Position numbers and translations under genes: made by a program. This document shows positions 47,031 through 57,450 of a stretch of DNA of 64,000 bases, piece after piece (the first letter of the stretch is position 1; every line of letters begins with the position of its first letter). This stretch comes from Blastobasis lacticolella (taxonomy: Eukaryota; Arthropoda; Insecta; Lepidoptera; Blastobasidae). The stretch spans positions 12,430,501-12,494,500 of the forward strand of contig LR990046.1 in the NCBI GenBank assembly GCA_905147135.1, given 5' to 3'. Under the pieces are notes generated by a model. That model was not told where the DNA came from, did no database searches, and saw only the letters and a list, made by a program, of their open reading frames with translations.

Positions 47031-47090
47031 GAACTCATGTAACCAGGTAGGGGTTACATGGATTCCGGATATCTCAGGAAAAATAATAGG

Positions 47091-47159
47091 TAAGTTTTAT
47101 TGGTAGTTAAAACTCTCTATTATTTGTTCCGATTTCGATATCCGGAATCCATATTGAGT
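47091..47159. repeat. DIRS internal complementary region
   Basis: 47091-47130 is the complement of 46828-46867 (outer edge of the extended end). 47119-47159 is the complement of the outer 41 bp of the opposite terminus. The two joined ends meet at an ATT, which would template circle closure. Confidence 0.85.
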
Positions 47160-47379
47160 GATGTGTTTGATATCTCCTGGTTACCCTGGTCACTTGAGTG
47201 ACTACGATGCTATAATGTGTATAAAAAACAATATTAATTGTGACAATTTGTGTTTTATTTAGGTTTAAGAAATCTGATTATAATCATATCATTATTATAC
47301 ATTTTATGTAATGAATAATTAATAATATACTTGGCTATATCGAATCAAAATAATGAGATAACGAAATATGTTCATTCTG

Positions 47380-48180
47380 ACTTGATTGTTGATTTATAAA
47401 TTCTCTTTGATAATATTTTCGAAACGTATGTTCTTGTTTCCAATTACCGGTTCACAGAATCTGATCAATATTAAAATCCTCCAACCAATTTAATGACGCA
47501 ACCGCTGACCGTACAGATCCTGGAGACGCTTCGATTCCGCCTTCCCTAAGCACGGATTTTACCCAACCGCCTATGACTGCCCTTGAAGCAGGTTTGGCGG
47601 CCCCTCGCAGTTATAAACAAATTTTGACATTTACCTTCATTTCGTCGATCTAGCGAAATTTTTATTAGTTGACGTATCCAAGTGACGCAATCCAAGTTTT
47701 TGTCAATATGTTTCTTTAACTTCCAACCTGATTGCCTATATTTTGCGTTATCAGTTTTTGACCCAAACGCCGGCCACAAAGTGATGTTGTTACCGTCGTC
47801 AATCATACTTTCGGGTCCAATTTTGAGTAATGTCAAATCATGAACGCGGCGTCCTGACGATAAAAGTAATAAAATAGCTGTTCGCCTAGAGACTTGATAA
47901 AGATTATTTATATCTGGAGTGCGTGAACTTAAAAATTGTATTACGAGTTTCGGGTCCCAAATAGGTGGCTTCATTTGTTTCACTTTAGAAATAGAAATGG
48001 CTTTTAGAATTTGGCGTATGAAAAAATTAGATGATAAGGTTTCGTTCGAATTAGTGAAAGTGCTAATGACAGATTTGTGAACTAATATGGTCCGATATGC
48101 TAAATTTTCTTCATTGTGCAAGTACGCCAGGTACCGTGCCACATGTGGCGCCTGAGGGCTTTTAAAATTAACTGAATTCA
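47380..48180 (-). pseudogene. DIRS tyrosine recombinase, catalytic part (interrupted and frameshifted)
   Basis: Reads SPQAPHVARYLAYLHNEENL, then VSRRTAILLLLSSGRRVHDL (the arginine of SGRRVHDLTLL is the box I catalytic Arg) and PAFGSKTDNAKYRQSGWKL. After LFITARG (near 47595) the reading frame changes. The later conserved part, with AVIGGWVKSVL and the HTFRKYYQRE tyrosine motif (about 47385-47420), is in another frame and has an internal stop. The N-terminal half lies beyond the nested insert at 49396-49944. Confidence 0.8.
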
Positions 48181-49396
48181 ATACGCGTGACGGCAAGACG
48201 GCGTGATGGGACACCGAGAAGCATACAGGACATCATCACGCTGCTGAAAGAGACAGATCCAGACGACGTACCAACGTTTGTGGCGAGGGACCTGAATAAG
48301 CTCCCGCCCGTCACCTTCGACCACGTCGACGTCACCCGGTTGCTGAAGGACATCGTGCTCCTGAAGGCAAATCTGGCCGAAATGGGAGCAAAATTTGAGG
48401 CATCCCAAAAAACTGTAGTTGAGTTGCGGGAGGAAGTCGACGCTTTGCGCAACTCTATTACAGTCATCGGGTCGCCTGCTGACGCTGCTAATGTGTGTAT
48501 TCAGCGCGGCTGTGCGAGTGTCGACCTCGCGGCCTCGAGTTTCGAGTCAGCAGTTTTGTCGCCATCGCCTGCCGCACGGACACCCGACACGTACGCGGCC
48601 CGCATCGGCGCGCGCGCTTCGGCCGGGTCGCCGCGTGACGCGCAACCCGCGCCCCGCCCGCCGCAGCCAGCCGCTCGCTCGCTTGCGCCCGCCGCTCGAA
48701 CGCCGGCGCCCACGGCTCCTGTCCGCGCATCGACTACGCGCCAACACCTTCGCGTGGAGGCTTCAACTCCGCGAGAATCGGCGGCATTGAAGCCACCATG
48801 CGCCCTCGACGGGGACCGTGATGAGGAAGGATTTGTCACGGTCCAGAAGAAGAGTAGACGTCGTGCTGCTCAGAATTTTCGCGGCACTGCAGTAACTGGT
48901 CCCAACTTCCTGCTGCGCCCTGCGACACCTACGACTGCGCTCTACTTGTCCCGCCTTCATTACACGGTGACGGCAAAGGACGTGGAGGAGCACATCCGCA
49001 TAACCAAGAAGTACCTCGTGAGGGTCCAGCTCTTGGAATCAAGCCATGAACGTACGTTCAACTCGTTCGTGGCGTTGGTTCCCACCGCAGATTTGGATTT
49101 CTTCATGAGGGAAGAATATTGGCCGAAGGGTGTGGTGTACCGGCGATTCCGTGGGCGACCCAGAATTTCCGGTGCCGCCGAACGACATTAAGTGATAGTT
49201 ATTTTTAAGATATTAATAAATTATATTTTTAAATATTAGTTTACAATTTATAATAATTTGTATGTAGGTATAGGTTTTATCTTTGTCTGTATTTTGTATT
49301 AGTTTATTTTGTATTTATGTTGTTTGTGTATTTATAAATATGGGCCTCAGTTGCCTGAAATAAATGAATAAAATAAAATAAAATAAAAAATAAAAT
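48181..49396 (+). mobile_element. ORF1-only retroposon nested in the DIRS recombinase gene
   Basis: About 1.2 kb in + orientation, ending in an (AATAA)n tail at 49360-49396 and breaking the DIRS recombinase frame. It carries one long ORF, a 3' UTR of only about 170 nt, and no reverse transcriptase. That is the layout of an ORF1-only (HAL1-like) retroposon mobilised by a LINE in trans. A target duplication could not be defined by eye. Confidence 0.7.
48187..49191 (+). CDS. LINE ORF1-like protein of the nested retroposon
   Basis: Open for 334 codons, but the first codon is GTG and the first ATG is at 48382, so the 5' end is probably truncated by the insertion. Layout: a conserved N-terminal block (PRSIQDIITLLKETDPDDVP, FVARDLNKLPPVTFDHVDVT), a leucine-rich coiled coil around residues 50-95, and a long Ala/Pro/Arg-rich linker (about 120-200). 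A C-terminal basic globular block follows (EEGFVTVQKKSRRRAAQNF, TALYLSRLHYTVTAKDVEEH, WPKGVVYRRFRGRPR), which could be an RRM-like nucleic-acid-binding fold. No zinc knuckle, RT or endonuclease. I recognise the pattern as a dispersed LINE ORF1-like family but cannot assign a clade. Codons are GC-rich, unlike the host DIRS. Confidence 0.6.
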   Translation: MTARRRDGTPRSIQDIITLLKETDPDDVPTFVARDLNKLPPVTFDHVDVTRLLKDIVLLKANLAEMGAKFEASQKTVVELREEVDALRNSITVIGSPADAANVCIQRGCASVDLAASSFESAVLSPSPAARTPDTYAARIGARASAGSPRDAQPAPRPPQPAARSLAPAARTPAPTAPVRASTTRQHLRVEASTPRESAALKPPCALDGDRDEEGFVTVQKKSRRRAAQNFRGTAVTGPNFLLRPATPTTALYLSRLHYTVTAKDVEEHIRITKKYLVRVQLLESSHERTFNSFVALVPTADLDFFMREEYWPKGVVYRRFRGRPRISGAAERH

Positions 49397-49944
49397 ACAC
49401 ACCAACCTTTCCATTTCTTCCATATAGGGACATATGTTTTTATTGTAGATTTTCTCCAACTTGACAGAAATAGAGATCTTTCTTGTTCTGACCAGTCTTC
49501 AATTATATCCGACCACCCTGAATCAACCAGGCCTCCAGGTAAATTTTCTGTATCTCGGGAGGGTGCATTCCCGTCTTGGTGTCGATCAGTACCTGTGGAA
49601 GGTTCTGAATGGGATGCGGTTGATGAAGGGCTCGCTGCTGCAAGTCTGCCATCCCAAATGCCTTGATCCATCTCGGGGCAATGAGAATGTACCGACCTTG
49701 GGCGCAGTTCAGGTGTGACAGTACCTGTGGAATCAGATTCGGAGGTGGAAACAGCCATGCCAGTTTGAATTTCCACTATCGGCGAAAGGCATTGTGGAAA
49801 AGAGCTTTCTCGTCTAATACGTCGAGGGAGACATATGTCTTTACTACTTGAGCGGTTTCGTATGCGAACAGATCCACCTCCGGTAACCCCCAAAGCTGAA
49901 AAATTTTCTCTGTTGCTACTGGTTTCAGGTGCCATTCCGGGCAA
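49396..49944 (-). pseudogene. DIRS tyrosine recombinase, N-terminal part
   Basis: Overlaps the 3' end of the RT frame, as is usual in DIRS elements. Contains GGLVDSGWSDIIEDWSEQE and SSWRKSTIKTYVPIWKKWKG, the start of the SAM-like N-terminal domain, and breaks off at WKGWC where the 48.2-49.4 kb element is inserted. Confidence 0.75.
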
Positions 49945-51362
49945 GCTTTTTGACGAGATAGAGCGTCTACTTCAATGTTGTATCTTCCAGGGAAGTATTG
50001 CGCTGTCAGGCGTACGTTCAATCTGTCTAATACGGCAAGCAGTTGACGCGTGAGATCTAGAAGTTTCTTTGATTGTGTTCCTCTGCAGATGACAAAACTG
50101 GCAAAGTTGAGTCGCCCCAGTAGGGACTGGGCCTGTTTGAGGGACCAACTGCCTGTCGAAATCTGTTTCTGCAATGCTGTGCGTAGCGTATGGCATTTGG
50201 TATCCGACAGGGACTTGGAGTTGTGTTCGGTGTCCCATACCACGCCCAAGAATTCCAGGCGTCGCGTCGGATACAAAACAGATTTTTTGAAATTCACCGT
50301 CCATCCTAGTAGTTGCATGGTGTTCACGGTGAAATGTATCTGCTCCTGAAGGGCAGAATGTGACTGACTGACCAGTAGAAAGTCGTCGAGATACACTACG
50401 CACCTGATGTTGTGACTGCGTAGATACTCGGCAATCCAGTTCGTTACTGATGCGAAAGTTCTCGGAGCCGACGAAAGGCCGAATGGAAGGCACGTCATTT
50501 CCAGCAAATCGCCATTGTAGCTCAATCTGAGGAATCTTCGGTGCTCTTGTGCGATTGGCAAATGGAAGTACGCCTGACTGAGGTCTAATTTGACCATCCA
50601 ATCTTTGTGCTGTAGGAACGATAGTACTCGAAAGTGGCTGAATAATTGGAAGTTTTTGGTATTGACAAAATTGTTCAATCGTTTTAAGTTGAATATAGGG
50701 CGTGGTAAGCCGTCTGATTTCGGCACTAGAAAGAATGTTGAAAGGTAACTCGGAGATATTTCCGCCCTTTCGAGTACTCCCTCCTGCAGCATAGTCCCAA
50801 TTTGTTGGCTCATTGCTTTGGATTCTTTGGTTTCGAAAGCTTCCATTACTATTTTGCTCGGGAATATGAGAGGCGGTTTCATGATAAAAGGAATACGAAT
50901 TCCGACTAATAGTTTGCAAATTTCGTCTGGGGCGACAAGGTTGGCCCATATATGATGATATTGCTTTAGACAACCGCCTTGAAAGTGCCGCGAGTCATGC
51001 GCGATGACCTTGAGATTTACCGGGAGATTGGGATCGAGGTTTCTTACTTTTGTTGTTTTGTTTACCTCTAAAAGGGGTGCGCTTACGCTCAGTACTTTTG
51101 GAGTTATTTTGTTTTGTTTTCTTTGAATTGCGGTTAGACTGAAAAAACTTATTGTCACGTTTTGCACCAGAAGTTGAGGCTTTGTTGTCGTAGTTAACCT
51201 GTCGCTGTTGCGAGGTAGATGGAGTGTGATAAGTTGATGTTGGTGCGGAACACAATTTATCTGCCCCCCCAATTTTTTGAAGGTAAGTATTAAGCGATTC
51301 AGTATCAAACAAAAAATCTTCACTAGGAGGCATTTTTTGTAAGGCATTGGAATGATATTCAT
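49776..51362 (-). CDS. DIRS reverse transcriptase with internally deleted RNase H
   Basis: Reverse transcriptase palm motifs are all visible: LVPKSDGLPRPIFNLKRLN, WMVKLDLSQAYFHLPI, CLPFGLSSAPRTF, RCVVYLDDFLLVSQS, LGWTVNFKKS, LEFLGVVWD. Downstream, QAQSLLGRLNFASFVICRG is followed at once by TQSKKLLDLTRQLLAVLDRL and FPGRYNIEVDALSRQ. The stretch that should carry the RNase H aspartates (TDAS-like start through TDN-like box) is absent and the frame stays open across the join. The polymerase looks intact; RNase H should be inactive. The true start is uncertain because gag overlaps upstream. Confidence 0.88.
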   Translation of the reverse strand: MNIIPMPYKKCLLVKIFCLILNRLILTFKKLGGQINCVPHQHQLITLHLPRNSDRLTTTTKPQLLVQNVTISFFSLTAIQRKQNKITPKVLSVSAPLLEVNKTTKVRNLDPNLPVNLKVIAHDSRHFQGGCLKQYHHIWANLVAPDEICKLLVGIRIPFIMKPPLIFPSKIVMEAFETKESKAMSQQIGTMLQEGVLERAEISPSYLSTFFLVPKSDGLPRPIFNLKRLNNFVNTKNFQLFSHFRVLSFLQHKDWMVKLDLSQAYFHLPIAQEHRRFLRLSYNGDLLEMTCLPFGLSSAPRTFASVTNWIAEYLRSHNIRCVVYLDDFLLVSQSHSALQEQIHFTVNTMQLLGWTVNFKKSVLYPTRRLEFLGVVWDTEHNSKSLSDTKCHTLRTALQKQISTGSWSLKQAQSLLGRLNFASFVICRGTQSKKLLDLTRQLLAVLDRLNVRLTAQYFPGRYNIEVDALSRQKACPEWHLKPVATEKIFQLWGLPEVDLFAYETAQVVKTYVSLDVLDEKALFHNAFRR

Positions 51363-52218
51363 CCGCGATTTGTTTTAAAAGTGATTCTCTTCGTAAATAA
51401 ATTAAATCCGCTCGCCTACCACACGCAATTTGCAAAATGTCATCGGTAGTTTTCATGTAGGTAGACTGCTTATCGAACAATTTTTCAAGTTTTTCTAATA
51501 ATGTACTAGTTGTCAAAGTGGTATTTTTATCGCCCGACCAATCTATTAAATTTTGTAACGTATTACGCAATTCATCTTTTTGTGACAGTATTGCATTTGA
51601 CATTGATGCAAAAGTTCTTTCTCAAAGATGAAGCCTATAATCTTCATTATTCGGCGATTCAAAATCTTTTTAATTCGTCATTAATGGATAATTCGACAAA
51701 CCCGGGGGTAGTTGTATATTTCTTTTGTGTATCGGAAAAACGTATTGAATTCCAATCATTCTTTCGAAATCGTTGTAAATCTACTAATTTCTTTAAAATA
51801 ACGTCATTTGATTTAGGAAAAATCGGATCTTTTAATGTCGTTGTTAATTCAGATAATTGAAGCTGCAATTTATTGGATTCCGCACCCGCTGGTTTTAGTG
51901 ACAACCCGGAGTCCGTATTGTTTGCGATTTCTACTGATTTTTGTAAAGGTGTTGTGAGGTTATCGTGAGTTTTTTCACATGCGTTGGTTTGTGATTGAGT
52001 CACCAACTGAGTTAAAAACGACACTTGCTGAGACAAAATTCAAATTGTGCATTACTTACATGTCGAGCACGTTTTGTAGTTGGATAATCGTCTTCAGAGC
52101 CGTCACTACTACTCGATGAACTAGAACTGCTCTGGGAAGCAATCCTTTTCCGAGTGTTAATATCCGATGCTCTCCGTTCCTCCTCGATTACTTCCTGATT
52201 TGGATTATTATTTTCCAT
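50995..52218 (-). pseudogene. DIRS gag, broken into three frames
   Basis: Piece one, 52012-52218, starts MENNNPNQEVIEEERRASD with a Ser-rich acidic run. Piece two, 51659-52036, starts near QQVSFLTQLVTQ. Piece three, 50995-51603, is the basic C-terminal part (DKNTTLTTSTLLEKLEKL; RKRTPFRGKQNNKSKK), overlapping the RT frame. Between pieces one and two only 32 nt separate a GT and an AG (52028-52059), too short for a spliceosomal intron, so a frameshift is likelier. Between two and three there is a frame change plus one TGA near 51617. Confidence 0.7.
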
Positions 52219-52379
52219 TTGTAGGGAAGGCTGAAATATATACCTAACTTATCCTATATATTTACTGTATGGATATAAATTTAAAGCTTTTAAAAAGAAA
52301 CAATATTTAATTTTAATATTTTTTAGAGAAATATTAAACTTTGTTAGGTAGCTGATGTGAACGCCAGAAAAGACGACGC

Positions 52380-52549
52380 TATAATGAAGTAAAACCCAGT
52401 ATACAGCTAGCACGTCAGTTTCCCCACCACCGAATCAGCGAGCGGACACGGAAACTGCCGAAGGGAAGGTATCGGTAGCTCGGAACGCCGGAAAAGGAAA
52501 GGTGCTTGACTCAATATGGATTCCGGATATCGAAATCGGAACAAATAAT
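52380..52549. repeat. DIRS right inverted terminal repeat
   Basis: Ends GAAATCGGAACAAATAAT; exact inverted partner of 46861-47030. Confidence 0.95.
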
Positions 52550-54751
52550 ATTGTACCAACCTGTCACGTGCGGGAGGTGCGGGGGGAGGCTGCTAAGTCA
52601 TACAATGACCGATGAAATGTTATCATTTTCTTTATTTTTGGCCCTCGAATGGTTCGTACAGTTTTTAATGCACAAGATGGCGATTTTTTGAATATCCAAG
52701 CCACTGTCAGATTGGTCCGCGTCGCGCAATGTCTCAGAACTGACTGCGGCCACTGTTGTCCATGGACCGCAAAGCGTGGTTCAAAGAAAATACTTGCGGT
52801 GTCTCCTTAATTACGTAAGTAAATATTTTCTCTATGGGTAATGCCCTCCACTGGAAGTCCAGCAGTGGACTGTTATGGGCTGTACCTACATAAAACGTGA
52901 TAGTGAATACGCTCATTGCTCTCATTCGTCGGAGCTACCCAAATATACGGACACGGCTCCTGTATATTAAAAATGGTTGGTCTCTGCTATATGGCTTTTA
53001 TATTCCAGTGCATTCCCAGCGTGAGTTGGTTATAACCTGTTTAGATTTAAGCCACTTCTATTAGTCTACTGCTAAAGCCCATTGCTATTGTGTTACAGCA
53101 TCATACAAAAGATGATGTTTTGCTGTGATGTGATTGATAAGACATTTGACATTAATTTTGGTTTAGTAAAGGTAGGTACCATTATTTTGAACAATATCCA
53201 TTTAGTAAGTTACGTAGCTATAGCAATAAAATAATGTTATTATTTTTTACTAGAATAGGACCACGATAAGTCCGCTTTGACTGACAATGGTAAAAATTAA
53301 AAAGTGTGGATATGTCAATATCGAGTGAATAATCTGTCTTTGTCAGATAACGAAGCATGCCTGTCTAGGAACAGCCTATTCACTCGAGCCTTGAAGGCGT
53401 CTAGATTATAATGATCAGGGAACATACTCGCGGGTAATGCGTACCATTCCATACCATGGCCGTACGCATTATAAAGGTTGAACTAAAGCGGCTTGTGTGG
53501 ATAGCTGGAAGTACCACTACATAAGGATGAAGCGCTCGCCCGGATCGCGTCTCCCAATGGCGGATAGGGGCCGGCGAAATGAGGTCATGCAGCTGCTTCG
53601 CACACTCTCCGAAATGCAACCTGTAGAAGACCGACCAATAAGCAACCCTACGCCGATGCTCGAGGCTCTGCAGCTTAGCTTCAATCAATTGCGGATTACA
53701 TATTAACTTCTTTGCACGTTTTTCCACCGAATCCAAAGCAGCCAGTTGATATTTGGCTGATCCATCCCAGAGATGGCAGCAGTACTCCATGCAAGATCGA
53801 AATTGTGCTTGATATAACTGAAGCAACTGCCTTGAAGTGAAGTACCGCTTGACCTTCGAGAGGATTCTAAGTTTTTTGGCTGCAGTCTTGGGTTTTGATT
53901 CGATGTCCTACTGTCCAAAGTTGAGATTGGTTGATAGCTCAACACCCAGGAGCTGTAGGTTGTCGGTAATTTCGTTGTCGGACAGATTCAGGAAAGTCAG
54001 ATGGAATGGACTCCGTGTAGCAGAAAACAAACACGATTCTTTGATTACTATAATAAGTATAATTAAACTGAAAGGTAGTTTAAAAAGAATTTAATAGGTA
54101 GGTAACATAATTCATGTAATTGAGTAGAAAATTATGGAAATATCGGTAATAAGTATCAAGAAGTTACGGTTCATATACTTGTACCCACAGAAATGAAACA
54201 AAGTATCTACATTTCAGGATTTATTGTACACTTTTAGACTTAGTTATTTGATCACTATTAGCCTGAACTTGTACTTTTAGTTTGTCGTTATTATTAATCA
54301 TGCTGAAAATTATCTCCCGAACGTTCTTTTTGATGTTTTTTTTGCCTATTATTTAATATCAGAAATCAAACTATTTGTTTTGACTTATGAATGACGTTCT
54401 AAGACGTTTAAAAAATGTTTTTTTAGAACCATGCTATCAAATCGTGGTTTTCGAAGTACCTACTTGTTCATAATTCAAGTAAGTAATGATGAGTTAAAGA
54501 AGAAGTCGTTTACTTTTTGAGACACCTTGTAAGAAACTAGTTTATATTTTTATTTTTTCTATATGCTCTACTCAATTTGACTCTGCGTAACGGAACGGAA
54601 ATGTCAATGTCAATAAACTTTGACAGTTTTGAGATTTGATTTCGCATGAGCCGTGTGAATAAATCGTGTAATGTGTATCAATTTCAGGGGTTTGTGTTTA
54701 TAGTTAGACCCAGTTTTAAGTAAATATTAGTGATATTTATGTCTCTATAAG
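52550..54751. other. Spacer with a LINE fragment, upstream of cyclin C
   Basis: Nothing recognisable besides the LINE fragment at 53340-54020 and a short CAGCAGTGGACTGTTATGGG repeat piece at 52862-52881. The last 150 bp before 54752 should hold the cyclin C promoter and 5' UTR; no TATA box with good spacing was found. Confidence 0.5.
53340..54020 (-). pseudogene. LINE ORF2 C-terminal fragment (Jockey/CR1-like)
   Basis: On the - strand: LYQAQFRSCMEYCCHLWDG, then VEKRAKKLICNPQLIEAKLQ, VFYRLHFGECAKQLHDLI and RTAMVWNGTHYP, the usual C-terminal end of this LINE class. Continuing to lower coordinates is the 3' UTR seen also at 10085-10300 and 17700-17850. Upstream (53830-54020) related sequence is frameshifted. 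Confidence 0.8.
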
Positions 54752-55773
54752 ATGGCTGGAAATTTCTGGCAGAGTTCTCATCACCAGCAATGGATATTAG
54801 ATAAACAAGATCTTATACGAGATCGCCAACACGACCTAAATATTTTGTCCGACGAAGAATACCAGAAAATCTTTAATTTCTTTGCAAGCATAATACAGGT
54901 TCTTGGAGAACAACTTAAGCTTCGCCAACAAGTGATCGCAACGGCTACCGTTTACTTCAAGAGATTTTATGCCAGAAACTCATTAAAATGCATTGACCCA
55001 TTACTTTTAGCACCGACGTGTGTGTTTCTGGCCTCCAAAGTGGAAGAATTCGGCGTCATATCGAATAGCCGTTTAATAACTACATGTCAGACAGTGATTA
55101 AAAATAAATTTAACTATGCTTATGGTCAACAAGAGTTCCCTTACAGAACTAATCACATTCTAGAGTGTGAATTCTATTTATTAGAGAATTTAGATTGCTG
55201 TCTCATCGTTTACCAGCCGTATCGGCCACTGTTACTGTTTGTCCAAGATATTGGCCAGGATGATCAACTACTCACATATGCTTGGAGAGTTGTAAATGAC
55301 TCTTTGAGGACAGACGTTAGTTTGTTGTATCCTCCATATCAGGTTACTATTTTACCTCCTTTAAATGAAAAGTCTACTGCAAGTAACTTGTTTTACAATA
55401 ATAATTATGTAAAAATGTTTCAGATTGCAATTGGAGCATTACATATAGCATGTGTAATGTTAGGAAAAGAAAATTTGAAACCATGGTTTGCAGAACTCAA
55501 TGTTGATATGGATAAGGTACCTAACTGAGATAAATTACAGCAATCCAGTACCTAAATATGTTACTTATCATATTTGGCCAAAATTCACACAACTCCCTGA
55601 AGATCTCTTCTCTATTCTCTCTTTTCTTCAATATTCCTTTTCTATTGCAGATACAGGAGATTGTTCGTTCAATTATAAATTTATATGAAATGTGGAAGAG
55701 TTATGATGAGAAAAAAGAAATACAAGGTCTTTTGAGTAAAATGCCTAAACCAAAGCCACCACCACAACGATAA
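54752..55773 (+). CDS. CycC: Cyclin C (CDK8/Mediator kinase module)
   Basis: Partner of CDK8 in the Mediator kinase module, a nuclear regulator of RNA polymerase II transcription. Exons 54752-55342, 55424-55516 and 55651-55773, giving 268 residues, the usual insect cyclin C length. Starts MAGNFWQSSHHQQWILDKQD; cyclin box one contains QVIATATVYFKRFYARNSLK, TCVFLASKVEEFGVISNSR and the ECEFYLLENLDCCLIVYQPY segment; it ends MPKPKPPPQR. The 81-nt first intron (55343-55423; GTTACT...TTTCAG) has no stop and a length divisible by three. A naive reading gives 295 residues with 27 foreign residues between YPPYQ and IAIGALHIACV, where family members run on directly. Poly(A) signal AATAAA at 56114-56119. 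Confidence 0.95.
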
Positions 55774-56914
55774 CTTTGCTGTGCAGCAATAATCAAATAT
55801 GTATTGTTCATAAGTATATTTTTAAACAAAGATGAATTCAAGAATCTGTTTTTCAGTTAAACATGAATTTCACATATTCCTTTATTAGGAGTATACATTG
55901 GTTTATGCATATAAAACTTTATGTCAACCTGTAGTACATAATATTGTTTTTTCTGTATTAGCTCACATAATATTGTGCTGGTTATTGTGTAAGTTATTAA
56001 CATACAAAATATGTACATACCTATTACTTTGTTTAATGAAGACTGATACCTATGTAACTGATAGACAACATTAAATTTAATAGATAGTTTTATAAATGAA
56101 ACTCTTTTTTATTAATAAACTCCTATGTAGTTGCATTATTATAATTCATGAAACATAATACTCATATGCACCAGAATACTTCCGGTTCGTGGAATCGCCA
56201 CTCTCTTTCTCGGTTGGTTCAAAGTTCTCAGACGGTTTGAAGGGAAATGTGTTCCGGTTTATGAGTTATAATTCGAACACTGGCTATTTGAGCTGGCTGG
56301 CAAAGAAAGGTTTGTGTGCATGGAATTTCACAGTAAGCTTCCGACTACAAATAAAAATAAATAAACAATCAGTTTATTACATCAATCTCACACATGACAT
56401 GATAAACATTCACAATTGATATAAACACAAAACTAGTTAACTATTATAACTAATTAACTTTTACAATGTTCTATCGTTACCTGTGTCATGAGGAGACATG
56501 TTAATATATGTGATATGATGCAGGGTACATTCGCTTTGACCATAAAACACGACACAGACGCAGATTCCAGTGGGACTAGTCCTTAATTCTATGATTCTAA
56601 TGGACACAATGAGATATATGTGCAGTGACCTTAGCGTCGTTCTGGCAAGAGAGGAAACAGAGCGACTTTTTTTTACGTGGGACTGATTCTCACTAAATCA
56701 CTGCTGAATTTAGGCCTCTCCCAATAACGCCAGTGCCCTCTTCCTGCATCAAGCTTCCTCCTGCAGTCTTTCTCGAATTGTGATCCCTCCTGGCCGGAAG
56801 GCATCATTTTTGTACATCAAGTGGTAACTGGTACCTGGTAATTGGTAACTGTCTCCCTTAAACTCTATAATTCCTACATTTATTTAGGTTGAAGGTAACA
56901 AAAATAAAGAACCG

Positions 56915-57450
56915 CAGATGGGTTGTCACTGTGCGGACTAAGATGAAATGCCTCATGCCTGTAATTTTGCTGGATACCTCATACTTCAATCGGAACACAA
57001 CAATGCAAGCATTGTACTAACTTAGGAACAGGTACTTACTTAGGCGACTCCTCAGGCTTGACAGAGTCCTACCACCTGATACCAACCTACTTTACGCTAT
57101 CCGGGTCGTGGTCTCCATTGAAGATTTCGTTTATCCCAGCGGTTGTCCGTTCTTCGGTAGATACGGCGGATCCATACCTAGCTGCCAGCCAGTGGCCGTG
57201 TGGTGTCCGGCAGAGTAGAATAGCACCAACCCCTTACACCCATGGGTGTCGTACAAGGCGACTAATGTTTTCGAGGCAAAACATCAAGAGTCTCCGTAGT
57301 CTGGAAAATGGGCAGCATCGTTTTCCATTGTTATATTTAAACACTGCGATCTCCAACCCGCCTGCCAAGCGTGGAGATTATGGCAATGACCTCCCCTTTC
57401 GTGGGAGAGGCCCTAAGTCTTGCAGTGGACTGTTACGGGCTGTGATGATG
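56915..57450. repeat. Interspersed repeats shared with UBR5 introns
   Basis: 56930-57085 matches 11213-11345 in the same orientation. 57180-57450 is the inverted counterpart of 11620-11850 (GTCCGGCAGAGTAGAATAGC, GTGTCGTACAAGGCGACTAA). Confidence 0.75.

Larger units (their letters stand above)
46829..52549 (-). mobile_element. DIRS-type tyrosine-recombinase retrotransposon, defective, with nested insertion
   Basis: Orientation is - (gag near 52.2 kb, recombinase near 47.5 kb). Structure: right ITR 52380-52549 and left ITR 46861-47030, exact inverted copies of 170 bp. A terminal extension of about 32 bp at 46829-46860 is present on one side only. An internal complementary region at 47091-47159 joins the complement of that extension to the complement of the opposite terminus. 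That arrangement is the hallmark of DIRS elements, which replicate through circular intermediates and integrate with a tyrosine recombinase. No target duplication is evident, as expected. ORFs: gag in pieces, RT with a shortened RNase H, and recombinase split by a 1.2-kb insert. Host spacer resumes on both sides (46383-46828 shows nothing else). Confidence 0.92.

Noticed and set aside
48488..48839. - strand open frames across the nested retroposon
   Set aside because: They are shadows of the GC-rich + strand ORF and show only Arg/Ala-rich low complexity.
52028..52059. Intron in the DIRS gag
   Set aside because: GT and AG are present, but 32 nt is too short for spliceosomal splicing; a frameshift is simpler.
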